DNA from: Acidimicrobiaceae bacterium
GTDB lineage: Bacteria > Actinomycetota > Acidimicrobiia > Acidimicrobiales > UBA8190
NCBI GenBank assembly: GCA_003131945.1
Contig: PKWD01000305.1
Span: 501 to 5,915, forward strand
Direction: 5' to 3'
Length of the DNA: 5,415 nt
Part shown: piece after piece, positions 1 to 5,415 of the stretch
Position numbering within the stretch: position 1 is the first letter of the stretch
Layout of the letters: each line of letters begins with the position of its first letter
The notes under the pieces: model-generated
Seen by the model: the letters and a program-made list of their open reading frames with translations, nothing else
Database searches by the model: none
What the model was told of the DNA's origin: nothing
Made by a program: the position numbers and the translations under genes

Positions 1-55
1 GTGGGCGCGACCCCGTCGTGGCCGGACCCCGCCTCCCAAACACCCGATTCCTCAT
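1..55 (-). CDS. Possible start of a third gene, cut by the window edge
   Basis: An ATG at 53-55, 8 bases past the TGA of the coiled-coil gene, opens a frame reading MRNRVFGRRGPATTGSRP to the left edge without a stop. The Arg-rich beginning would suit a signal peptide n-region. Against it, the ribosome binding site is weak and early codons AAT and TTT are untypical of the neighbouring genes. Only 18 residues are visible, so it may be chance. Confidence 0.22.
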   Translation of the reverse strand, partial: MRNRVFGRRGPATTGSRP

Positions 56-63
56 CGTCGGTC

Positions 64-1605
64 TCACGCCGCCGCCTCGTAGGCCTGTTCGTAGTCGGTC
101 CAGGCCACCGTCCACTTGCCCCCCGCCAGAGCCGCGTTGGCCGCACTCAGATCGGTAATGGCGAGGGCCTTGACCTTCACCCCTTGCGCCTGGAGGCCTC
201 CGATATCGGCGGTCACGACCTCCTGCACACCGACGGGGGTGGCGTTCAGGAGCCCGCCCATCGACACCGGCAGCATGAGCTCGACCTCGGGGACGACCGG
301 CCCCCACCCCGACAGTGCCTGCTCGATCAAGATCTGCAGGCTGGACTGGTACTGCTTCTGGGTGGCGGCGAAGTTGGACTGCACCGTGTTCAGGATCTGC
401 TGGTTGCCCTGGGTGAAGAGCGTGGTGAGCCCCTGGGCGTCGCTGTCGGTCTCGTGCAGTGCCTGGCTCAGGGCCGACGACAGAGACGTCTGGATCTTGG
501 TCGTCCCGGCCACCACCTGCTGACCATTGCTGGTCTCGGCCGACTGAATGGCCGACGCGTCGTTCTGGAGTGCGGTCTGGATGATCTGCAACTCCGTCGT
601 CGTGCCCTGATTGCCGTTCCCCGTCGTGGCCTGCAGGGCCTGCGTGTCACTGGTCAGGGCCTGCTGGATCGTCGTCTGGAACGAGGTTATCTGTGTCTGG
701 ATGTTGGCCACGTCCGTCTGGATCGTGAGCGTGCTCGTTCCGATGGTGGTGGCCAGGTTATAGGCGGCCACGGTGGTGTTGTCGATGTTGGCGATATACC
801 CCGACGTGTTGTTGCCCTGGCATTCGTTTTCCAGTGTCTGCAGGTAGACGAGCGTGTCGTGCACCACGGCGGCGGCCCCGGCCACCACGGCGGCGATGAC
901 GGTGAGGGCGTCGATGATGAGGCCGCCGGTGAAGGGGTCGATACTGTGGGCGAAGGGGTTGATGGCGTCGTAGAGACCGGTGGCCACATCGAGCACGATC
1001 TGGGCGGCGAAGATCGGCACGTCGTAGTCGGTGGTGTCGCACCCCGTCGGGTTGTAGGGATTGACCGTCCCCGCCGCCGCTCCGACGAGAGTGGCGCTCC
1101 CCACCGGCGCCTCCGGACCGGGCGACGGCCGGGTGATCATCGCCATCAAGGTGGCCGACGGGGCCGACGAACGGCCGGCCGAGCGCGTGACGGCGGAGGA
1201 CTGGGTGGCCTGCGTCGGCACATCGGCCACGATCGTCTGCATGAGCGACGGGATCTGGCTCCACTCGGGGACCTGCTCGGTGGCGCTGTAGAACTGGGCC
1301 AGTCCGCTGGGGCCGAGGGCGTCCATCTGCTGCTGGTACAGGGCGACACTTTCGAGGCCCTGCCCCTGTCCGAGCTCCTGGGCCGCCGCCAGCTCGGCCT
1401 GGTACACCGACACCGCCGTGTCTTCGAATCCCGGGGGGGCCGGTGGCAGCGTCGTCGTGGTGGTGGACGCCGTCGTCGTCGTGGTGCTGTTGTCGGCCGA
1501 CGCCACCGTCGTCGACAGCACGAGGATGGCCAGCGCCAGCACGCCACCGACCCACAACCGCGGCGAGCGGGCGCCACGTCGGGACCTCCGTGGTGTCGAG
1601 ATCAC
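64..1605 (-). CDS. Secreted coiled-coil protein with Thr-rich linker, family not recognised
   Basis: The protein has 513 residues, from GTG at 1603-1605 to TGA at 64-66. In order it shows: an Arg-rich n-region (RRSRRGAR) and hydrophobic core forming a signal peptide with likely cleavage after ASA (residue 37); a Thr-rich linker (39-58); a helical, Gln/Ala-rich region (about 60-130); a Ser/Ala/Pro-rich stretch (131-175); a hydrophobic segment (229-248); a long Gln/Thr/Ser-rich coiled-coil region (about 285-430); and a C-terminal domain ending in an aromatic helix. There is no Cys at the cleavage site, so it is not a lipoprotein. The mature part has only eight Lys+Arg against roughly 40 Asp+Glu, so it is strongly acidic. 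It follows the Ig-repeat gene after 13 bases, suggesting co-expression and a shared job outside the cell. GTG 1605 is the only start that keeps the Arg-rich n-region, although no good ribosome binding site precedes it. No enzyme motif is visible. Confidence 0.9.
   Translation of the reverse strand: MISTPRRSRRGARSPRLWVGGVLALAILVLSTTVASADNSTTTTTASTTTTTLPPAPPGFEDTAVSVYQAELAAAQELGQGQGLESVALYQQQMDALGPSGLAQFYSATEQVPEWSQIPSLMQTIVADVPTQATQSSAVTRSAGRSSAPSATLMAMITRPSPGPEAPVGSATLVGAAAGTVNPYNPTGCDTTDYDVPIFAAQIVLDVATGLYDAINPFAHSIDPFTGGLIIDALTVIAAVVAGAAAVVHDTLVYLQTLENECQGNNTSGYIANIDNTTVAAYNLATTIGTSTLTIQTDVANIQTQITSFQTTIQQALTSDTQALQATTGNGNQGTTTELQIIQTALQNDASAIQSAETSNGQQVVAGTTKIQTSLSSALSQALHETDSDAQGLTTLFTQGNQQILNTVQSNFAATQKQYQSSLQILIEQALSGWGPVVPEVELMLPVSMGGLLNATPVGVQEVVTADIGGLQAQGVKVKALAITDLSAANAALAGGKWTVAWTDYEQAYEAAA
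73..153 (-). other. C-terminal aromatic helix of the coiled-coil protein
   Basis: Residues 485-511 form a predicted helix with a regular aromatic pattern: GGKWTVAWTDYEQAYEAA, with W498, W502, Y505 and Y509 spaced 4, 3 and 4 residues apart on one face. These are the only two Trp in a stretch of this kind near the terminus, and the pattern looks like a packing or partner-binding surface. The role is inferred. Confidence 0.45.
316..753 (-). other. Gln/Thr/Ser-rich coiled coil
   Basis: Residues about 285-430 are helix-favouring with heptad spacing. The clearest run is I295, V299, I302, I306, F309, I313, L317, L324 (steps 4,3,4,3,4,4,7). A Gly/Asn break (TTGNGNQGTT, 327-336) separates it from a second helical stretch with L339, I342, L346, I353 and then I371, L375, L379, L383. 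The break may let the two helices fold back as a hairpin. Flanking positions are mostly Gln, Thr, Ser and Ala rather than Lys/Glu, which is unusual for a coiled coil. Confidence 0.75.
862..921 (-). other. Hydrophobic segment in the coiled-coil protein
   Basis: Residues 229-248 (LIIDALTVIAAVVAGAAAVV) form a 20-residue hydrophobic stretch containing one Asp (D232). It is long enough to cross a membrane, but it is small-residue rich and preceded by Gly/Pro turns (NPF, DPFTGG), so a buried or oligomerising helix is equally possible. The only two cysteines of the mature protein, C189 and C262, lie on either side of it. If they pair, the segment cannot span the membrane as a single pass. Confidence 0.6.
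1432..1491 (-). other. Thr-rich linker at the mature N-terminus
   Basis: Residues 39-58 begin NSTTTTTASTTTTTLPP and continue with AP-rich sequence. The DNA is a run of ACC/ACG codons, visible on the plus strand as cgt/ggt triplets. Thr runs ending in LPP directly after a signal peptide are a recurring style in secreted proteins of Acidimicrobiia and related actinobacteria, where they probably act as flexible, possibly glycosylated spacers. The role here is inferred. Confidence 0.8.
1495..1605 (-). other. Signal peptide of the coiled-coil protein
   Basis: Residues 1-37 have a classic Sec layout: a basic start with six Arg in the first 16 residues, a hydrophobic core (VGGVLALAILVL) and a small-residue cleavage site STTVASA before DNS. 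The RRSRR cluster lies well before the hydrophobic core and lacks the twin-arginine consensus residues, so Sec rather than Tat export is favoured. Confidence 0.88.
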
Positions 1606-1618
1606 GAGACGACCCGGG
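1606..1618 (-). other. 13-base intergenic gap between two co-directional genes
   Basis: The upstream gene stops with TGA at 1619-1621 and the next begins with GTG at 1605. The spacer CCCGGGTCGTCTC contains no purine-rich ribosome binding site, promoter or terminator. Such close spacing favours one transcript and translational coupling, with ribosomes finishing the Ig-repeat gene and restarting at the GTG. Confidence 0.7.
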
Positions 1619-4600
1619 TCATCGGTAGATCGAGATCGTCACCGGCGCGTAGAGCGTGACTCCGGCCGTCGTGTCGGTCACGGTGATGGCCAGGACCTGG
1701 GTCACGGTGTCGGTGACCCTGAACTGGATCACCCCGGCCGCCGTCGTCTTCGCCCCCGCCGTCAGAGTGGTCACGAACGCCGTGTGCGAGCCCGTGTTCA
1801 GCGTCACCTTGTGACCCACCAGGGGGGCGTCGGTGGCGCTCCTCAGGGTCACCGTGATGGTCCACTGCGTCGCCCCCGCCAGCGGGGTGCCGCTCGCCTT
1901 CGACTGGTTCTGTTCGTTGGCCGTGAAGGCCACCGAGACGGTCGGCACCACGGTGGCCCCCGTCGTCCGGTCGAGGGCCGTGAACACGTCGGACCCGACG
2001 GTCGAGTCGCCGACGGTGAACACCGCCTGGCCGAGGGAGTTGGAGGTGGCGATGGCCGGGGTGATCGACACCGTGGAGGAGGGGCTCGACAGCGACACGG
2101 AGTCCCCGGAGATCGGCCCCGCCGCGTTGCGCAGGGTCACGGTCACGGTGGTGGTGGGACAGGTCCACCCCGCCGCCGTGGTGGGGCAGCCCACGGGGAA
2201 CGCCGGCACCGTGGAGGCGGCCGACGAGATGGTGGACTGGTTGGCCTCACCGGCCGTGAAGGTGACCGACGCCGTCTTGTTGAGAAGCCCCGGCGAGCCG
2301 GCACTGCAGGTCGGGCTCAGGGTGAAGTCGCAGGCCGACAGGGTCACCTTCTCGATGTGCGTATCGGTGATCGAGAACTGGGCCAGCCCGTTGACGTTGG
2401 TGATGCCCCCGAAGAGAGGGGCGATGGCGGGGGACCCGCTGTCGACGATGGCGTGGACCGTCTCATTGGGCACCACCTGCCCGCTGGCGTTTCGAACCAC
2501 CACCGTCAAGGTGGCGCCCGGACCGCTCGCCGGAGTGGTGATGGGGTTGATCGTCACCGTCGACTGGTTGGCCTCGGTGGCCGTGAACGTCACGGTGGCC
2601 GTCTGCAGAACGGTGACCGAGTCGCTCACGTCGAGGGCGGTGAGGGTGACGGTCTCCACGGCGCTGTCCGACACCTGGAAGGTGACCTGGCCGGAGCCGT
2701 TGGTCACGCCCGTGGGCGGGATCAGCAGTGGGGACGACGTGATCGTCACCGTGGACGAGGAGGCTGACAACGAGACGGTCTTCCCCGTGAGGAACCCGCT
2801 CTTGTTCTGCAGCGTGACCGTCACCGCGGTGGTCTGCCCGCCGGCCGGGAGCGAGGTGGGCACGGCCACCACCGTGGAGGCCTGGGCTTCGGTCTTGACG
2901 AAGGTGACCAGCGTCGGGGTGGCCAGGCCGATGAGGACGCCCGTGTAGAGATCCCGGCCGTAGAGGGTCAGCGTCTCGGGGTTGGTGTCGGTGATGCCGA
3001 ACGACACCAGGCCCGACGAGTTCGTCAGCGCCCCCACGTTGCCGGTGACACAGCCGGCTCCCAGATAGGGCGTCACCGTCGTCGACGGCGAGCTCGTGTA
3101 CAGCGCCACGGCGTGACCGGGGATGGCCGCCGCCGCCTGGAGCGTGACGGTCACGCAGACGGCCGACACACCGTCGGCCGGCTGGGTCGGCGGCGTGCCC
3201 ACGGTGATCGTCGACGCCTCGCCTTCGGTCTGCGTGAACCCGATCGACGCCTTCGTCACCGTGCACGACGGGGTCGAGCAGTTGATCGCCGTGTTGGAGA
3301 GGGCGCTCGAGAAGTACTGCGGTGTGAGCACCACCGACCCGGCCAGGGTGTCGGTGACCGAGAACGTGTAGGACCCGCTGGTTCCGGTGATCCCGGTGGG
3401 GGGAGCCAGAACGGCGGAGGCCGCCGCCGGGCTGCCCGAGGGGCTGAGCACCACCGACAGACCGGAGATGGGCTTTCCACCGGCGTCGAGAGCGGTCACC
3501 GTCACCTGCGAGGACGACACCCCGTCGGCCGGGACCGAGACCGGTGACGCCACGGCGCTGAGCGTGGTCGGGGCGCTGATGAACGTCACGGTGGTCGAGG
3601 TCTTCACGGTGCAGGTCGGGGACACGTAGGTCGAGGGGCAGGCGCTGGCGCTGGTCGAGAAGGTGGCCGTGGCCACGAAGGTGACCGTCTCGGCCTTGGT
3701 GTCGCTGGCGGTGAACTCGACCTGGCCACTGCCGTTGGTGACGGCCGGTCCGATGGCGACGGCCGAGGCCGAGGAGGGCGTCACCGACACCGTGGCCCCG
3801 CTCACGGGGGTCGGGCCGGTGTCACTGAGGGTGTAGGTCAGTGTGGAGGTCCCCAGGCCGGCGACGACGGTGCTCGGTGCCGCCACCAGGGTGGCACCGC
3901 CGTTGGTGAAATTGACCACCGCTTCTGCGGATATGACGACGGGTGGGTTGTCGCTCTCGTCGGTGGCCTGGTAGTAGACGGACTGCGGGAAGGTGCTGGC
4001 GACGTCGAAGACGGCCTGCCCGTTGCCGTTGGTGGACACCTCGTCGGTGCCGGGGGACGTGAAACCGTTGCCGGCGGCGATGGTCGTTGTCGAAACGGCG
4101 TTCGATCCGTTGCAGGCGGCGCTACACCCGACCAGGGCGATGACCTGGTTGGCCTGGTCGAGCGGATCACCGTGGGCGTCGAACAGCGAGACGGTGACCA
4201 GGGCGGGGGCGTCGACCGGCGAGTTCTGGTTGGGGGGCGTGACCGTCGACTGGCCGGCATCGGTGCCCTCGAAATCAAGTTGGGCCACGTCTTGGACGTC
4301 GGTCCCGACCGTGTCGGACGGCCATACCGAGGAGGACGACTGGTCGATCACGCCCAGAATCACGTCTTCGACGTGGCTGTCTGTCACCTTGAAGGTGGCC
4401 ACACCATCGGTGCCTGTAAATCCGGGTAGATCCGTCGCCGGGGAGCAGTAGTTGGTGGGATCCTGGGGCACGACCACGGCGTTCGGGGTATTGGGAGTCA
4501 GCACCACCTGCTGACATTTGTCGAGGTTGCCGAATTGGTCAGCCAACGTGACCTTGATGGTGGCGTTGGTGGTTCCGTCGGCGGGCACATCCACCGGCGC

Positions 4601-5415
4601 GCCGATGGTGGCCGGGGTGGACGAGGTGCTGGCCGTGACACTCGACGGAGTGCTGCCGCAGGGCATACTCGGCGGGGTCGCATTGGGGGCGGCCGGCGGG
4701 CCGGCGGTGAACGTGATCGAAGGCGTGGCCTCGATGGCCACGTCGTCGTCCACGTCGACCCCGTGGAGGGTGACGGTTTCGGCGCAGCTGTCGGCCACGC
4801 TGTAGGAGACCATCCCGTTGTCAGTCGTCGTCGGGTATTCCTTGCCCGCCGTCGGCGTCCCCTGCGGGGTGACGCTGGCGTGCGTCGGCAGCTGGGGGAA
4901 GATCGAGACCTGGGTGTCGTTGACCGGGTTGTTGTAGTGGTCGCTCAGGGTCGCCGTGGCCGTCGGCCCACCGCTGGCCGTCACCTGGGCCGTGGTGGCC
5001 GACACGGTCAGCGTCGTATTGCTCGCCGTCGGGTCAACCGGGGGATTCGGCACCGTATTGGAGCCGTTGGTGGCATCGGCGATGTACTTCGGCACTGTGT
5101 TCGGATAGCCGGGCACCGGATCGACATTGGTCACCACCGAGAAGTCCGAGGCCGGGTACGGAGCCGTCTGGGCCGCGTTCGACTGCGTCCCCGACCCCGG
5201 TGGCGACGTGGCATCGAGCACGTCCACCCTCACCGTCTGGCCGTCGGTGAACGAGACGCCCGACGGGACCTGCAGCGTGGCCGTCTCGGCCCCCGACGCC
5301 GAGGTGGTCGTCACCCCCGACACCAGGTGGCCCGCGTTGTTGTTGTCGAAGATCAGGTAGGGGTAGGCGGCCGAGCTGGGGGCGCCCAACGAGCCGGCGC
5401 ACGGGCCGCTCTGCC
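1619..5415 (-). CDS. Large secreted protein with ten tandem bacterial Ig-like (Big_1-type) domains; 5' end outside the window
   Basis: The frame is open from the right edge to a TGA at 1619-1621. The first TTG (5387-5389) is not the likely start, because eight more codons (QSGPCAGS) precede it without a stop; numbering here takes that TTG as residue 1, giving 1256 residues after it. Residues 1-121 are a beta-rich segment and a Pro/Asn/Thr linker; 122-1256 are ten Ig-like domains. Big_1 hallmarks are PADG in domains 2, 5 and 6, alternating strands such as VTVTLRNAAG, a TNGSGQVTFQVSD-like strand, and ETVTLTALD-like closing strands. The protein is Thr/Ser/Val/Ala-rich with few Lys or Arg. It ends in VTISIYR, inside the last beta strand, with no LPxTG, transmembrane helix or charged tail. 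By family it should be an extracellular stalk, fibre or adhesin; any signal peptide or binding head would lie in the missing N-terminus. The domain class is secure, the function is not. Confidence 0.93.
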   Translation of the reverse strand, partial: QSGPCAGSLGAPSSAAYPYLIFDNNNAGHLVSGVTTTSASGAETATLQVPSGVSFTDGQTVRVDVLDATSPPGSGTQSNAAQTAPYPASDFSVVTNVDPVPGYPNTVPKYIADATNGSNTVPNPPVDPTASNTTLTVSATTAQVTASGGPTATATLSDHYNNPVNDTQVSIFPQLPTHASVTPQGTPTAGKEYPTTTDNGMVSYSVADSCAETVTLHGVDVDDDVAIEATPSITFTAGPPAAPNATPPSMPCGSTPSSVTASTSSTPATIGAPVDVPADGTTNATIKVTLADQFGNLDKCQQVVLTPNTPNAVVVPQDPTNYCSPATDLPGFTGTDGVATFKVTDSHVEDVILGVIDQSSSSVWPSDTVGTDVQDVAQLDFEGTDAGQSTVTPPNQNSPVDAPALVTVSLFDAHGDPLDQANQVIALVGCSAACNGSNAVSTTTIAAGNGFTSPGTDEVSTNGNGQAVFDVASTFPQSVYYQATDESDNPPVVISAEAVVNFTNGGATLVAAPSTVVAGLGTSTLTYTLSDTGPTPVSGATVSVTPSSASAVAIGPAVTNGSGQVEFTASDTKAETVTFVATATFSTSASACPSTYVSPTCTVKTSTTVTFISAPTTLSAVASPVSVPADGVSSSQVTVTALDAGGKPISGLSVVLSPSGSPAAASAVLAPPTGITGTSGSYTFSVTDTLAGSVVLTPQYFSSALSNTAINCSTPSCTVTKASIGFTQTEGEASTITVGTPPTQPADGVSAVCVTVTLQAAAAIPGHAVALYTSSPSTTVTPYLGAGCVTGNVGALTNSSGLVSFGITDTNPETLTLYGRDLYTGVLIGLATPTLVTFVKTEAQASTVVAVPTSLPAGGQTTAVTVTLQNKSGFLTGKTVSLSASSSTVTITSSPLLIPPTGVTNGSGQVTFQVSDSAVETVTLTALDVSDSVTVLQTATVTFTATEANQSTVTINPITTPASGPGATLTVVVRNASGQVVPNETVHAIVDSGSPAIAPLFGGITNVNGLAQFSITDTHIEKVTLSACDFTLSPTCSAGSPGLLNKTASVTFTAGEANQSTISSAASTVPAFPVGCPTTAAGWTCPTTTVTVTLRNAAGPISGDSVSLSSPSSTVSITPAIATSNSLGQAVFTVGDSTVGSDVFTALDRTTGATVVPTVSVAFTANEQNQSKASGTPLAGATQWTITVTLRSATDAPLVGHKVTLNTGSHTAFVTTLTAGAKTTAAGVIQFRVTDTVTQVLAITVTDTTAGVTLYAPVTISIYR
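1622..5026 (-). repeat. Array of ten tandem Ig-like protein repeats
   Basis: Approximate domain limits, N- to C-terminal, are: D1 4700-5026, D2 4256-4648, D3 3896-4255, D4 3572-3895, D5 3218-3571, D6 2882-3217, D7 2564-2881, D8 2237-2563, D9 1904-2236, D10 1622-1903. The register comes from a recurring junction where one domain's last strand meets the next domain's first: FEGTDAGQST (D2/D3), FTQTEGEAST (D5/D6), FVKTEAQAST (D6/D7), FTATEANQST (D7/D8), FTAGEANQST (D8/D9), FTANEQNQSK (D9/D10). Each unit also carries a glycine turn followed by a strand of the form x(V/A)xFxVxD and then a VTL-like strand. D6-D10 look most alike, while D1-D4 are more divergent and D1/D2 are joined by a Pro-rich spacer. 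Boundaries are read by eye and may be off by several residues. Confidence 0.88.
5027..5415 (-). other. N-terminal visible segment of the large protein, not an obvious Big_1 repeat
   Basis: This covers about 129 residues before the first clear Ig-like domain. The first part (through SDFSVVTN, residues 81-88) is beta-rich, with FTDGQTVRVDVLDATSPP-like strand and turn character, and could be the end of another extracellular beta-sandwich domain. The rest (about 89-121) is a linker rich in Pro, Asn and Thr, including VPGYPNTVPKY and NTVPNPPVDP. A single Cys lies in the edge peptide QSGPCAGS; its partner, if any, would be off the window. I do not recognise a named family here. Confidence 0.5.

Noticed and set aside
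316..753. Coiled coil as a chemotaxis-receptor signalling domain
   Set aside because: The conserved hairpin tip of those receptors is absent, charged heptad flanks are missing, and the signal peptide places the protein outside the cytoplasm.
1445..1490. Run of cgt/ggt triplets as a possible microsatellite or CRISPR-like repeat
   Set aside because: It is explained by Thr codons of the linker and has no repeat-spacer structure.
1146..1577. Minus-strand frame starting at a GTG with a good GGAGG spacing
   Set aside because: Its product is Arg/Pro-rich throughout (for example RRRRRPPPRRR), and it overlaps the coiled-coil gene, whose frame gives a proper signal peptide.
1..1659. 552-codon open frame on the plus strand
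   Set aside because: It lies codon-on-codon opposite the coiled-coil gene and encodes Arg/Gly/His-rich low-complexity sequence with no domain. The minus strand has a signal peptide, linker and coiled coil.
1418..2767. 449-codon open frame on the plus strand
   Set aside because: It crosses the boundary of the two minus-strand genes and is almost entirely Arg/Gly/His/Asp, typical of a GC-rich shadow frame.
1833..2948. 371-codon plus-strand frame with fairly protein-like composition
   Set aside because: Its third codon positions fall on the third positions of the minus-strand gene, so it inherits good-looking codons. It has no recognisable domain, while the minus frame shows repeated Ig-like domains throughout.
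3993..4451. 152-codon plus-strand frame with normal-looking composition
   Set aside because: It is fully inside the Ig-repeat gene in the same antisense register as other shadows and has no motif or ribosome binding site that I can see.
1622..5026. Identification as an invasin or intimin orthologue
   Set aside because: Only the repeat type matches. No outer-membrane beta barrel, LysM or C-type lectin-like tip is visible, and the DNA style is actinobacterial.

Overview
The window is high-GC DNA (by eye about two-thirds G+C) with two real genes, both on the minus strand. They are transcribed right to left and separated by only 13 bases. G or C dominates third codon positions, so long open frames also run on the plus strand and in other minus frames. 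Those frames encode Arg/His/Gly/Pro-rich sequence and are shadows. The strong GC bias, the Arg-rich signal peptide and above all the STTTTTASTTTTTLPP linker straight after it point to an actinobacterium. Such Thr-rich linkers are familiar from Acidimicrobiia, so that class is my best guess, inferred from style only.

Region 1619-5415 is the 3' part of a very large gene whose start lies beyond the right edge. At least 1264 residues are visible. After about 120 residues of unassigned beta-rich sequence and linker come ten tandem immunoglobulin-like domains of about 95-130 residues, resembling bacterial Ig-like group 1 (Big_1, invasin-type) domains. The protein ends flush with the tenth domain, with no membrane anchor and no sortase signal. 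Cysteines occur two per repeat unit (C244 lies in the linker after domain 1), with none in domains 7 and 10. This suggests disulfides and an extracellular location.

Region 64-1605 encodes a 513-residue secreted protein: a signal peptide, a Thr-rich linker, a helical region, one hydrophobic segment, a long uncharged Gln/Thr/Ser-rich coiled coil, and a short aromatic C-terminal helix. I do not recognise its family. The tight spacing suggests one operon in which a long, stiff, exported Ig-domain protein is made with a smaller exported coiled-coil partner. A surface fibre or adhesin and its cell-envelope partner is a reasonable but unproven reading.

Bases 1-63 lie downstream of both genes. They hold no convincing terminator, but an ATG at 53-55 opens a frame that runs off the left edge and may start a third gene. 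No RNA gene, mobile element, CRISPR array or promoter is visible.
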